Shown one piece after another: positions 1 to 5,747 of a stretch of DNA of 5,895 bases. Numbering within the stretch: the stretch's first letter is position 1; each line of letters opens with the position of its first letter. Below the pieces are notes generated by a model. It was not told the DNA's origin and made no database searches. It was given only the letters and a program-made list of their open reading frames with translations. Source of the DNA: an uncultured Devosia sp. GTDB taxonomy: Bacteria; Pseudomonadota; Alphaproteobacteria; Rhizobiales; Devosiaceae. The stretch spans positions 1 to 5,895 of the forward strand of contig CAKTFF010000153.1 in NCBI GenBank assembly GCA_934553185.1, read 5' to 3'. The position numbers and the translations under genes were made by a program.

Positions 1-837
1 CGCTATGGTTGGTTGGAAACGCTGGGCGTCGGCATGACCGAAGGCGAGCCCGATCAGGTCATCGCCCTGCCCAAGCCCACGATCCTGCCGCTTTGGACAG
101 GTCTGGCCACGGGCGCAGTTGTTCTTTGCCTGTTGTTCAAGGCCTATTGGCTGGCCCTGCTGCCTTTCGCAACTACGGTCGGCTTGCTGTTGTGCTGGAC
201 GCGCACAACCGGCGCGCATTCCGATCTCGGCCCGCTGCCGATCGGGCACAACCAATCAGCACCGGTGCATTGGGAAGCGGAGCGCCCGCCCTCCTGGTGG
301 GCGATGGTGTTTACACTTGGCGCCGACGCGACGTTCTTCGGCTCGCTCCTGTTCGGCTGCGTGTTTCTGGCTCTGATCGCCCCTGCCTGGCCGCCGCCGG
401 TGGTGGTCTCACCGACCTACGGCCTGCTCGCCTTGGCCGCTGTGCTGATGATCGGCGCCGCCATCTATGGCCGCCTCGCACTGCGCGATCTCATGCGCAC
501 CCGCTCGCCCTCCGCCTGGCTCGGCCTTTGCGCTTTGTCGCATGCAGGCGTGTGCGCGGTGCTCGCCGCCGTGATCGCGTCGGACATTCCCAATCCGACC
601 CTGCACGCCCATCATGCCACGCTGTTCGCCGTTCTGGGCTACGCCTTCCTCCATGCCGGCGTCGGCTGCATTCTTGCGCTCTACGGATTGCAACGACAGC
701 GGAGCGGCAAACTGTCGGCGCTTCGCAGCCTCGATCTACGCATCGGCAGCCTGTGGCACGATTATGCCGCCGTGGCCGGCCTCGTCTCGCTGGTGGCGGT
801 GGTCGCTCTTTGCTGGTTCGTGGGCGGGAGGCCGTAA
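1..837 (+). CDS. Cytochrome c oxidase subunit I+III fusion, 3' part (caa3-type), 5' end outside window
   Basis: The reading frame is open from the first base and ends at TAA 835-837, so only the last 278 codons are present. They give the end of subunit I, recognisable by the segment RYGWLETLGVGMTEGEPDQV, where the family has an E-P tract followed by a P-x-P-x-I-x-P-x-W helix start. A subunit III (COX3) domain follows, with HWEAERPPSWWAMVFTLGAD, then a long hydrophobic helix ending in APAWPPP, a hallmark of subunit III. About seven membrane helices can be counted. The family is the inner-membrane terminal oxidase that passes electrons from cytochrome c to oxygen and pumps protons; subunit III stabilises the catalytic subunit. 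The catalytic haem and copper ligands lie upstream and cannot be checked. The TTG at 13 and the internal ATG at 34 are not proposed as starts, because homology continues to the edge. The next gene begins on its stop codon, indicating one operon. Confidence 0.88.
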   Translation, partial: RYGWLETLGVGMTEGEPDQVIALPKPTILPLWTGLATGAVVLCLLFKAYWLALLPFATTVGLLLCWTRTTGAHSDLGPLPIGHNQSAPVHWEAERPPSWWAMVFTLGADATFFGSLLFGCVFLALIAPAWPPPVVVSPTYGLLALAAVLMIGAAIYGRLALRDLMRTRSPSAWLGLCALSHAGVCAVLAAVIASDIPNPTLHAHHATLFAVLGYAFLHAGVGCILALYGLQRQRSGKLSALRSLDLRIGSLWHDYAAVAGLVSLVAVVALCWFVGGRP

Positions 838-1181
838 TGGAAAAGGCGACATCTGGCGTACGGCTCCTGGCAGTGGCGGCCGGCTTCGTGATCTGGTCCG
901 CAGCCTTCGTCGTGCTTTACAGCGCCCTGTCGATCGGCTGCCGCCTGGGCTGGAACGATGTTCACCTCCTTGCCGGCCTGTCGCTCCAGCGCGTGCAACT
1001 GGTCGCGCTTTACGCTCTGCATCTTCTGGCCGGCCTAGGCCTCGTCTATGGTCTGCACCGCACCCGGTTCGCATCCGGCCCCGCAGCCTTTCTCCACACG
1101 GTTGCCTTCTATGCCGCGATCGCCGCCGTGTTTTCGACGGCCTTCACCTTTGCCGGAACCCTGATGCTCGCCCCCTGCTGA
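837..1181 (+). CDS. Small three-helix membrane protein of the oxidase operon (hypothetical)
   Basis: This 114-residue protein begins at ATG 837-839, which shares one base with the TAA of the oxidase gene (TAATG), a classic sign of translational coupling. The same frame is open upstream to position 9, but that stretch is the out-of-frame shadow of the oxidase gene, so the coupled ATG is chosen. Hydrophobic segments lie at about residues 10-30, 47-71 and 83-108, with short polar loops; it is almost wholly membrane-embedded. Cysteines occur at 35 and at the very C-terminus (114). I do not recognise a named family. Its place directly behind subunit I+III suggests an accessory or assembly subunit of the same oxidase in the inner membrane, perhaps filling the role of subunit IV. 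That role is inferred from position only. Confidence 0.82.
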   Translation: MEKATSGVRLLAVAAGFVIWSAAFVVLYSALSIGCRLGWNDVHLLAGLSLQRVQLVALYALHLLAGLGLVYGLHRTRFASGPAAFLHTVAFYAAIAAVFSTAFTFAGTLMLAPC

Positions 1182-1274
1182 CACGACTGGGGAGGAACAA
1201 GGCGCCACAGCCCCAAGACGCTTGCCATAGGCGCAGCCGTCTGGTGTTCATCTCCTGACACTGGGAAGAAGCAT

Positions 1275-1787
1275 ATGAGCGCCGAAGACCACATCCCGAC
1301 CGTCAGGGAAGATGGGCTGCAACTGGAAGAGCATCGCACCTTCCAGGAGCGTTTCTGGAAGGTCGAGCGTATCGCCTGGGTGTTTTTCGGTCTGGTCGTC
1401 ACAGCGAGCCTTCTTGGCTTCACCGGAAGCGGCGGCTATCTGGCGGTGGCTAGCGCGCAACAGGGCGAAAACACCATCGACTATCCGCGCGTCAGCCGCT
1501 GGCAGGGCACCGACGTCATCGAGATCGCCATGGCGGCCGGCGCCGCCGAACGGCGTGTCACTTTGTCGGAAACCTTCTTCGATATGTATCAGGTCGAAGA
1601 TGTCCAGCCGCAAGCACGCGAGGTCATCGCGCAGGCCGGCCAGCAGACGCTGATGATCCAGGCGCAAGAAGGCCAGCCCGTCACCGTGCGCCTGCATCTT
1701 CGCGCAAAAAGCCCCGGCCTTGCGCGCTATGAGGTGGCGGTGGATCAAACCGCGCCGGCCTCGCTCACCACCGTTATTCTTCCCTAG
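1275..1787 (+). CDS. Single-span membrane protein with soluble C-terminal domain (hypothetical), paired with YetF/DUF421
   Basis: This is a 170-residue protein starting at ATG 1275 behind a purine-rich site (GGGAAGAAG, 1263-1271). Residues 1-32 are polar and charged (LEEHRTFQERFWKVER). One membrane helix runs from about 33 to 50 (IAWVFFGLVVTASLLGF). A soluble domain of about 115 residues follows, with alternating strand-like segments near the end (TVRLHLRAKSPGLARYEVAVDQ). The positive residues just before the helix suggest a cytoplasmic N-terminus and a periplasmic C-terminal domain. I do not recognise a named function. The next gene, a YetF/DUF421 protein, begins only nine bases after its stop, and its ribosome binding site overlaps this stop, so the two are almost certainly co-translated and may act together at the membrane. 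The 93-base gap upstream leaves open whether transcription continues from the oxidase operon. Confidence 0.85.
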   Translation: MSAEDHIPTVREDGLQLEEHRTFQERFWKVERIAWVFFGLVVTASLLGFTGSGGYLAVASAQQGENTIDYPRVSRWQGTDVIEIAMAAGAAERRVTLSETFFDMYQVEDVQPQAREVIAQAGQQTLMIQAQEGQPVTVRLHLRAKSPGLARYEVAVDQTAPASLTTVILP

Positions 1788-1790
1788 GAG
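1786..1790 (+). promoter_or_regulatory. Ribosome binding site AGGAG for the YetF gene
   Basis: AGGAG overlaps the TAG stop (1785-1787) of the upstream gene and lies six bases before the GTG at 1797. It supports the GTG as start and indicates coupled translation of the two genes. Confidence 0.75.
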
Positions 1791-1796
1791 CAGACC

Positions 1797-2252
1797 GTGG
1801 AAAGCGTTTTCCGTGGTGTAGGCATCTACATCGTCCTTTTGATCATCGTGCGCCTGAGCGGCCGTCGCACTTTGGCGCAGATGACGCCGTTCGACCTGGT
1901 TCTCTTGCTGATCATCGCCGAAACCACGCAGCAGGCGCTGCTCGGCGACGACTTCTCCATCGTCAATTCGGTGGTGCTGATCATCACCCTGTTCCTGACC
2001 GACATCGCGCTCAACGCCTTCAAAACCAAAGCCCCACGCCTCGCCCGCTGGATGGACGGCGCCCCCACGGTTTTGATCGCATCCACCAAACCGGATTGGC
2101 ACGCTCTACGGCAGTCACGCGTGTCGATCGAGGAGATCCTGGCAGCAGGCCGAGAACAGCACGGCCTTAAACGCCTGGAACAGATCAACTTCGCCATCCT
2201 CGAAGCAGGCGGCAAGATCACGATTATCCCGAAGGATGACGCAGGCGAATGA
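1797..2252 (+). CDS. YetF/DUF421 family membrane protein
   Basis: A 151-residue protein with a GTG start supported by AGGAG at 1786-1790. The N-terminal half carries the family signature: a first helix (about 6-20), then RLSGRRTLAQMTPFDLVLLL (19-38), the AETTQQALLG segment (41-50) and a helix at about 57-75. The C-terminal half is the small soluble domain typical of DUF421: the APTVLIASTKPD strand and the RVSIEEILAAGREQHG segment (108-123), ending in FAILEAGGKITIIPKDD. This matches the family's usual compact layout, so the gene appears intact. The proteins sit in the inner membrane; their biochemical role is poorly defined, and links to membrane or envelope stress are known only for some members. 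It forms a tight pair with the single-span protein upstream. No promoter of its own is evident. Confidence 0.9.
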   Translation: MESVFRGVGIYIVLLIIVRLSGRRTLAQMTPFDLVLLLIIAETTQQALLGDDFSIVNSVVLIITLFLTDIALNAFKTKAPRLARWMDGAPTVLIASTKPDWHALRQSRVSIEEILAAGREQHGLKRLEQINFAILEAGGKITIIPKDDAGE

Positions 2253-2289
2253 GATTGGTGGGCCAGGAGGGAAGGGAAGACGCAATGAC

Positions 2290-2306
2290 TGTTTTTTTGA
2301 AAAACA
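2290..2306. repeat. 7+7 inverted repeat TGTTTTT/AAAAACA
   Basis: TGTTTTT (2290-2296) and AAAAACA (2300-2306) are perfect inverted copies around TTG. The arms are nearly all A/T, so an RNA hairpin would be weak. In either direction it could contribute a T-rich tract to a terminator, but it lacks the GC stem of a standard intrinsic terminator. Confidence 0.5.
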
Positions 2307-2314
2307 ATGACTTA

Positions 2315-2328
2315 TGCAACATGTTGCA
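2315..2328. promoter_or_regulatory. Perfect 14-base palindrome, operator-like
   Basis: TGCAACATGTTGCA is identical to its own reverse complement with no central gap. Uninterrupted palindromes of this length and composition are typical binding sites for dimeric regulators. No regulator gene is present in the window, so the cognate protein is unknown. It lies six bases left of the 9+9 repeat. Confidence 0.5.
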
Positions 2329-2333
2329 AAAAC

Positions 2334-2357
2334 TGTGTTACAGTAATGTGTAACACA
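2334..2357 (-). terminator. 9+9 inverted repeat; possible terminator of the leftward operon, or operator
   Basis: TGTGTTACA (2334-2342) and TGTAACACA (2349-2357) are perfect inverted copies around a six-base spacer. On the minus strand the stem is followed by G and then TTTTT (2332-2328), the layout of an intrinsic terminator for the operon ending at 2458. The stem has only three G/C pairs of nine, so termination may be weak. The symmetric TGTAAC-type halves would equally suit a TetR-like operator. The sequence does not decide between them. Confidence 0.45.
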
Positions 2358-2457
2358 TAGCGCGTTCTGTAACGTGCTGTGTGGGGGGAAACTTACCATG
2401 TCGTGGGACTGCGATGTTCGGGCATTCTGACAACAAGCTGGTTGCGGCCTCAAGCCA

Positions 2458-3435
2458 CTAGATCGGTCGTTCATCCGAGCTTATTGGAGGGACAGGCCCG
2501 ATCATCAACTGAGCAGCATGAACCTCCCATAGCCTGATGAGAGCAGGAGGCAGCCGGCGTTGATTGTTCCTGAACCAGCGGATCGCAGTCCTGACGCGTG
2601 GTATGAAGTCTATATCGTTGGAGTGGTCTCCTTCCCACACGGGATCGGTATACAACTCAAACTCCGGCAATCGCGCGCGGGCGCTATCGATGAGTGACAA
2701 CAAGCGGATGCGATACCGCTCTTTCGCTTCGCCGCTCATAGCATTGATCCCTCTCCTTATGGGGCCGGGAAGAGTGTTCACAGAACCCGCTTGCAAACCT
2801 TGCAAGAGCTCGCTTGCAAATCGATAGACAAAAGCGTCGAAAGGCTCTTCCTCAAGGGAGAGAGGTAAGATGTAGTCATCTTCTTCAACGCCATATCTCC
2901 ACCACCCAAGCCAATATGCGCGCTGCTCTTCCGTCCCAACCCACGCGGCGGCTGTAATCCCCGGATCAGTTGGGGGCGTTGCCACTACATGCGAGAGGAT
3001 GCCAGGGTTAGGGCTGAGAGGCTGTGCTCTTCCGTAGACCACTTCATGATCGGAAAGCCCGCGCTTCTTCCGCTTACGCAGGGTTTCAGGCCGCTGACCA
3101 GTCCTACGTGCGACCTCAGTGATTGGTAACATTTCACCGCCGAACATAACCATGATCGTTGTTCGACGATTGTTTGTCTGTTCGGTCTTGCTGGCCCAGC
3201 GGCAATTTTCAGGGCTGTACAGATTTAGAGTTCGATCCATTCGATCAAGGGTGTGGCCGGGAACGGGTATCGGCCCCATAGCCTTCAGAAAGTCTCCAAA
3301 CCTCTCAAACGCCGGATGGACTTGCCGACCCTCCTGCTTGGCGCGAGACTTCATGTTCTTCCAACTGTTGTACTCTTTCGGGTGAGTAAGCCTTGTGCCA
3401 CTTTGCAGGTCTGTAAGTCTGACCTTCCGTACCAA
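2458..3435 (-). CDS. Phage-type HNH-like/helix-turn-helix protein with unknown C-terminal domain
   Basis: A 325-residue protein. The start is a TTG at 3435, since no ATG lies between it and the upstream in-frame stop; ACGAGG a few bases upstream is a plausible ribosome binding site. Residues 19-92 match a module common in phages and mobile elements: EYNSWKNMKSR, then FGDFLKAMGPIPVPGHTLDRMD, then YSPENCRWASKTEQTNNRR. The LDRxD...PxNCRW pattern resembles an HNH finger (H61, D64, D67, N77). The usual central YGGRGIxVC part is shortened and lacks its cysteines, so cleavage activity is uncertain. Residues 102-130 form a helix-turn-helix (MLPITEVARRTGQRPETLRK). Residues from about 160 to 325 form a separate Trp-rich, acidic domain (WLGWWRYGVEEDD) that I do not recognise. 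It probably binds DNA. It follows the 125-residue gene by 72 bases on the same strand and may belong to that operon or have its own start signals. Local GC is low in places, suggesting transfer. Confidence 0.78.
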   Translation of the reverse strand: MVRKVRLTDLQSGTRLTHPKEYNSWKNMKSRAKQEGRQVHPAFERFGDFLKAMGPIPVPGHTLDRMDRTLNLYSPENCRWASKTEQTNNRRTTIMVMFGGEMLPITEVARRTGQRPETLRKRKKRGLSDHEVVYGRAQPLSPNPGILSHVVATPPTDPGITAAAWVGTEEQRAYWLGWWRYGVEEDDYILPLSLEEEPFDAFVYRFASELLQGLQAGSVNTLPGPIRRGINAMSGEAKERYRIRLLSLIDSARARLPEFELYTDPVWEGDHSNDIDFIPRVRTAIRWFRNNQRRLPPALIRLWEVHAAQLMIGPVPPISSDERPI

Positions 3436-3507
3436 CTCAAACCTCGTACTTTTCTCTCAGACAGGAACATCCTTTCCTTAGGGATGGGACGGAGAAAATT
3501 CCGTTAA
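3436..3507 (-). other. 72-base gap within the leftward operon, two small hairpins
   Basis: On the minus strand the gap holds two short perfect stems: 3489-3493 with 3500-3504 (ACGGA/TCCGT) and 3463-3467 with 3474-3478 (AGGAA/TTCCT), each around a six-base loop. Neither is followed by a long T run. They could shape the leader of the HNH-like gene or protect mRNA ends. No convincing promoter was seen. Confidence 0.35.
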
Positions 3508-3885
3508 TCACGCGATCTGCGGCCCCTGAGCGGCTTTTAGCTGCACGGCGACATCGATAGGCGTGTAGGACAGTCGCGCGAACCATTCCTCACCTGTGAC
3601 CGCGTTTTGGTCGACTATGGCCCGCCACTGATCAGGACTGCGGAAGCGCCGATGCAGAGCGAGATGAATGCTTTGGTTCAGCGCGTAAGGATGCCAGTCG
3701 TAGTAGTCTTCGCTGTGCAAGGTGACGCGATCGGTCCGGCCACTAATACAGCAGACACTTGGTTTTGCCGTCAGCCCATTGTCGAGAAGGAAGTGGATCA
3801 CCTGCCAGCCGCGCACACGCTCTTCATGGGTGAAGCCATTGTAAGCAGGCAACTCTTTCCACCGCCACTTCCGCAAACCTCTCAT
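3508..3885 (-). CDS. Small Cys/His protein, degenerate HNH- or zinc-finger-like (hypothetical)
   Basis: A 125-residue protein. The frame is open further upstream (to 3975), but the ATG at 3885-3883 overlaps the stop of the nuclease gene as ATGA, so it is the best start. The N-terminal third is basic and aromatic (MRGLRKWRWKELPAYNGFTHEERVRGWQVIHFLLDNG). The core at 43-81 has C45-C46, then ISGRTDRVTLHSEDYYDWHPYALN and SIHLALHRRFRSP, with H57, H65, N70, H74 and H78. The spacing recalls the Cys-Cys...His...His-x-x-x-His pattern of small zinc-finger or HNH proteins, but the second cysteine pair is absent, so metal binding by four cysteines is ruled out and catalysis is unproven. It is coupled to the PD-(D/E)XK gene and so is likely a partner of that protein. 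I know no named family for it. Confidence 0.75.
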   Translation of the reverse strand: MRGLRKWRWKELPAYNGFTHEERVRGWQVIHFLLDNGLTAKPSVCCISGRTDRVTLHSEDYYDWHPYALNQSIHLALHRRFRSPDQWRAIVDQNAVTGEEWFARLSYTPIDVAVQLKAAQGPQIA

Positions 3886-4979
3886 TGCGGCACCGTGGCT
3901 GCTTCGCCGCCTACGCCCGACGATGCAATTGTTGCACCAAGCCGAGCTAGGATGGCAGCGACCTGATCTGCGCACGAGGCAACAATGTCCGGCCGCTCAC
4001 TGCCCGGCGCGATGCTGATCGGGATCAAGACGCGGCGGTCCTTCTCCACGATAACGGGAACGCCGCCGTCGATGACCGTTCCACCCCGCAGAGCCTCTAT
4101 TACGGCAGGGGGCGCGTACTGGTCGAAGCGCATCCAGAGCGGTGACAGCTTGTGCGTCGCCCAAGCGGCGCAGTCAAAAGCCAGAAAGAAGACGATGTCG
4201 TTGTGCCGGAGGTAGCGGCCAAAATAGCCGAGGCCCCCAGCAGCCTTCAGTTTGTCCCCACTGCATACGCCTTCTGCCATCAGAGCCGCACCGACATCGA
4301 AGGCGATCTGTCCAAGCTGAATGTAGCGAAGCGGCGTATCGGCGGCCGTCAGTTCCTCACTGCGAAGAGGCAGGAAGGCTTCTGCGTCCATCCGCTCGCA
4401 AAGGCCGACAAGCTGGCGGACATCGTCCAGCCTTTCGGTCTCGCGGGTATTCTCCATCTCGCGAAGGATCGCAATCAGCAACGCACGCCAGCTTACGAGC
4501 ACGAAGGCGTGCTCTTTGCCGAATGAGGTATGCCATAGCTCCGGCTGCTGCGCTTTCCGTTTTGCCACCTCGTAGCCGCCGGCCTGCAAGCGTTTTGTCA
4601 ACTCAGACCATAGCGAAGTCATGCGGGCGGCCGGCACTACGAACAGCAACGAGCCCGGCCCATCAGCAGGCAATCGCGCTGCGTAGGTCAGTGGCTGGTT
4701 GATGGTCAGACCCGCGTGGAATTTGCACTCCACGACGCAGTGTCGTTTGAGGTCCGGGCCGTAGCCTTCAATGTCAGGCCGGGCAAGGTCGTCGGAAGCC
4801 GCCTGAGTGGCGAAAGTGAGTTCAGCCGGCAAAGGCACCCCTCCGATGCCGGCAAGCGCCCTGAAGGCGGCTCTGGCCGCAGGCGAGCGCGATAGGATGA
4901 ACCCGAGCGCCTCAATGGCGATGTTTTCGGGCGAAGGTGCAAACCGGGTCGCCAGATGCGCGAATAAGGTCTCCGTCAT
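3882..4979 (-). CDS. PD-(D/E)XK nuclease-domain protein with uncharacterised C-terminal domain
   Basis: A 365-residue protein starting at ATG 4979-4977, which overlaps the stop of the upstream gene as ATGA. The N-terminal 130 residues show a PD-(D/E)XK nuclease core. There is a helix with a conserved-type glutamate (NIAIEALGFIL, E23), then RPDIEGYG with D69, the strand HCVVECKF giving E84-x-K86, and a helix with Q95-P-L-T-Y99, matching the QxxxY motif of RecB-like nucleases. All expected catalytic residues are therefore present. A Rossmann-like strand SLLFVVPAARMTSLWSEL follows. Residues from about 200 to 340 make a second domain (FDVGAALMAEGVCSG, GGLGYFGRYLRHNDIVFFLAFDCAAWATHKLSPLWMRF) that I cannot name; it may sense or bind a ligand. 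The expected role is DNA or RNA cleavage in the cytoplasm. No methyltransferase is nearby, so a classic restriction pair is not visible. It sits between two coupled genes, a VasI-like membrane protein and a small Cys/His protein. Confidence 0.8.
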   Translation of the reverse strand: MTETLFAHLATRFAPSPENIAIEALGFILSRSPAARAAFRALAGIGGVPLPAELTFATQAASDDLARPDIEGYGPDLKRHCVVECKFHAGLTINQPLTYAARLPADGPGSLLFVVPAARMTSLWSELTKRLQAGGYEVAKRKAQQPELWHTSFGKEHAFVLVSWRALLIAILREMENTRETERLDDVRQLVGLCERMDAEAFLPLRSEELTAADTPLRYIQLGQIAFDVGAALMAEGVCSGDKLKAAGGLGYFGRYLRHNDIVFFLAFDCAAWATHKLSPLWMRFDQYAPPAVIEALRGGTVIDGGVPVIVEKDRRVLIPISIAPGSERPDIVASCADQVAAILARLGATIASSGVGGEAATVPQ

Positions 4980-5737
4980 TTTGGCTGAGCGATTGCGTCG
5001 CCCCGAGCCTCATAGCCGACTGCCCTCTTCTTAGCTTGTATTTCCTCTTGGATAACATCACGCAAATGCCAGTCGCATTCGGGACGACCTTGCTTGAGAG
5101 CTTCCGTCAGTCCGTGCAGATCGAAGCTAACCGAGACTGGATTTTCGTTGTAGGGTTCAATCTGCATGACTAAACGATCTACTTTGCGCATCGACATGAC
5201 AAAGTCGGTGTATGGGACCGGTTTCGCCGTTGTAGTCTGATCCGACAATACGGACCATGTTTCCTCTTTCGGCACGTCCGAACCGAACCGAACCAAGAGG
5301 TTCTTTGTCAGGTAATCACCATCCCTTGTTGGAGCGAGATACTTGTTCCAATGGACGAAAACCGGAGCGCCATTCTGGTTGCACTGAATGGCGAGAAAGA
5401 TGCCTTGTCCCGCCGAGCCGTAGGAGCCTTCAGCATAAAGGACGACAGACGCTATCCTATTGTCAGTCATCGGATTAGTTGAGCGACTGACGCTCCATTT
5501 ACCAGTGTCCGGCCTCTCGACGGTTTCGCTCGTGGCAGCCGCTTCGGCCTCCGTCGAAGGTTGCAGCGCCACTGTTATCGTAAATGCGCAGGTCAGTGAT
5601 CCAAGCAAGGCCGCTGCGAGGGACCACTGTAGCCTTTCTGTAAACCAGCCGGTTGCCTGCTGCTTTGAGGCGGCTTGATCCGAGTTATTCGCGTTGGAAT
5701 GCGTTGCCGGCACTTCCCCGGCTTCATGGTTTGCCAT
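4976..5737 (-). CDS. Single-span membrane protein with VasI-like periplasmic domain
   Basis: A 253-residue protein starting at ATG 5737-5735 behind AGGGGGA. Residues 1-35 are polar, one membrane helix spans about 38-58 (QWSLAAALLGSLTCAFTITVAL), then a linker and a globular domain from about 80 to 225. That domain resembles the type VI secretion-associated VasI fold: WSVSRSTNPMTDNRIASVVLYA, then GIFLAIQCNQNGAPVFVHWNKYL, a strand with VRFGSD, then W161, a hydrophobic MSMRKVDRLVMQIEPY, and FDLHGLTEAL ending in ECDW. C119 and C221 are at the positions where the family has its cysteine pair and could form a disulfide in the periplasm, consistent with an export topology. A charged tail follows. It is the first gene of the leftward operon, and its TGA overlaps the nuclease start. 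No secretion genes are seen here, and such domains also occur outside secretion loci, so the likely job is an envelope-located sensor or partner for the coupled nuclease (inferred). Confidence 0.75.
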   Translation of the reverse strand: MANHEAGEVPATHSNANNSDQAASKQQATGWFTERLQWSLAAALLGSLTCAFTITVALQPSTEAEAAATSETVERPDTGKWSVSRSTNPMTDNRIASVVLYAEGSYGSAGQGIFLAIQCNQNGAPVFVHWNKYLAPTRDGDYLTKNLLVRFGSDVPKEETWSVLSDQTTTAKPVPYTDFVMSMRKVDRLVMQIEPYNENPVSVSFDLHGLTEALKQGRPECDWHLRDVIQEEIQAKKRAVGYEARGDAIAQPK

Positions 5738-5740
5738 CGT

Positions 5741-5747
5741 TCCCCCT
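5741..5747 (-). promoter_or_regulatory. Ribosome binding site AGGGGGA for the first gene of the leftward operon
   Basis: On the minus strand AGGGGGA ends three bases before the ATG at 5737. This is the best start signal in the operon and fixes the start of the VasI-like gene over longer or shorter alternatives. Confidence 0.6.

Larger units (their letters stand above)
2253..2457. other. Convergent intergenic junction, lower GC, with three inverted repeats
   Basis: These 205 bases separate the 3' end of the rightward YetF gene from the 3' end of the leftward accessory operon. Composition turns markedly AT-rich between about 2285 and 2370. The stretch contains three inverted repeats, listed separately, a purine-rich tract at 2265-2280, and a GGGGGGAA run (2383-2390) nine bases before an ATG at 2398 that opens only ten codons. 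No gene is supported. Dense palindromes are unexpected where both neighbours end, which makes this a possible edge of an inserted segment. Confidence 0.6.

Noticed and set aside
9..836. Long + strand frame running into the 114-residue membrane protein gene
   Set aside because: It is the out-of-frame shadow of the oxidase gene; it is Arg/Pro-rich with no family resemblance, and the true start is the coupled ATG at 837.
1182..1274. Possible terminator or promoter between the oxidase operon and the 170-residue gene
   Set aside because: Only imperfect stems such as AGACG...CGTCT are present, with no T run, and no clear promoter boxes were found.
1248..2102. 284-residue minus-strand open frame
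   Set aside because: It runs antisense to two well-supported genes (the single-span protein and YetF), is rich in Asp/Gly/His/Arg as antisense frames of GC-rich genes are, and has no recognisable domain.
2285..2353. 22-codon frame (MTVFLKNNDLCNMLQKLCYSNV) with a purine-rich tract upstream
   Set aside because: It covers all or part of the three inverted repeats, is very short, and shows no sign of being a leader peptide for any downstream gene.
2398..2430. Ten-codon frame MSWDCDVRAF after GGGGGGAA
   Set aside because: Too short to call a gene; kept only as a possible remnant in the junction finding.
3886..3975. Extra 30 codons upstream of the small Cys/His gene
   Set aside because: They lie inside the nuclease gene and are Arg/Ser-rich; the ATGA overlap at 3885 gives a better start.
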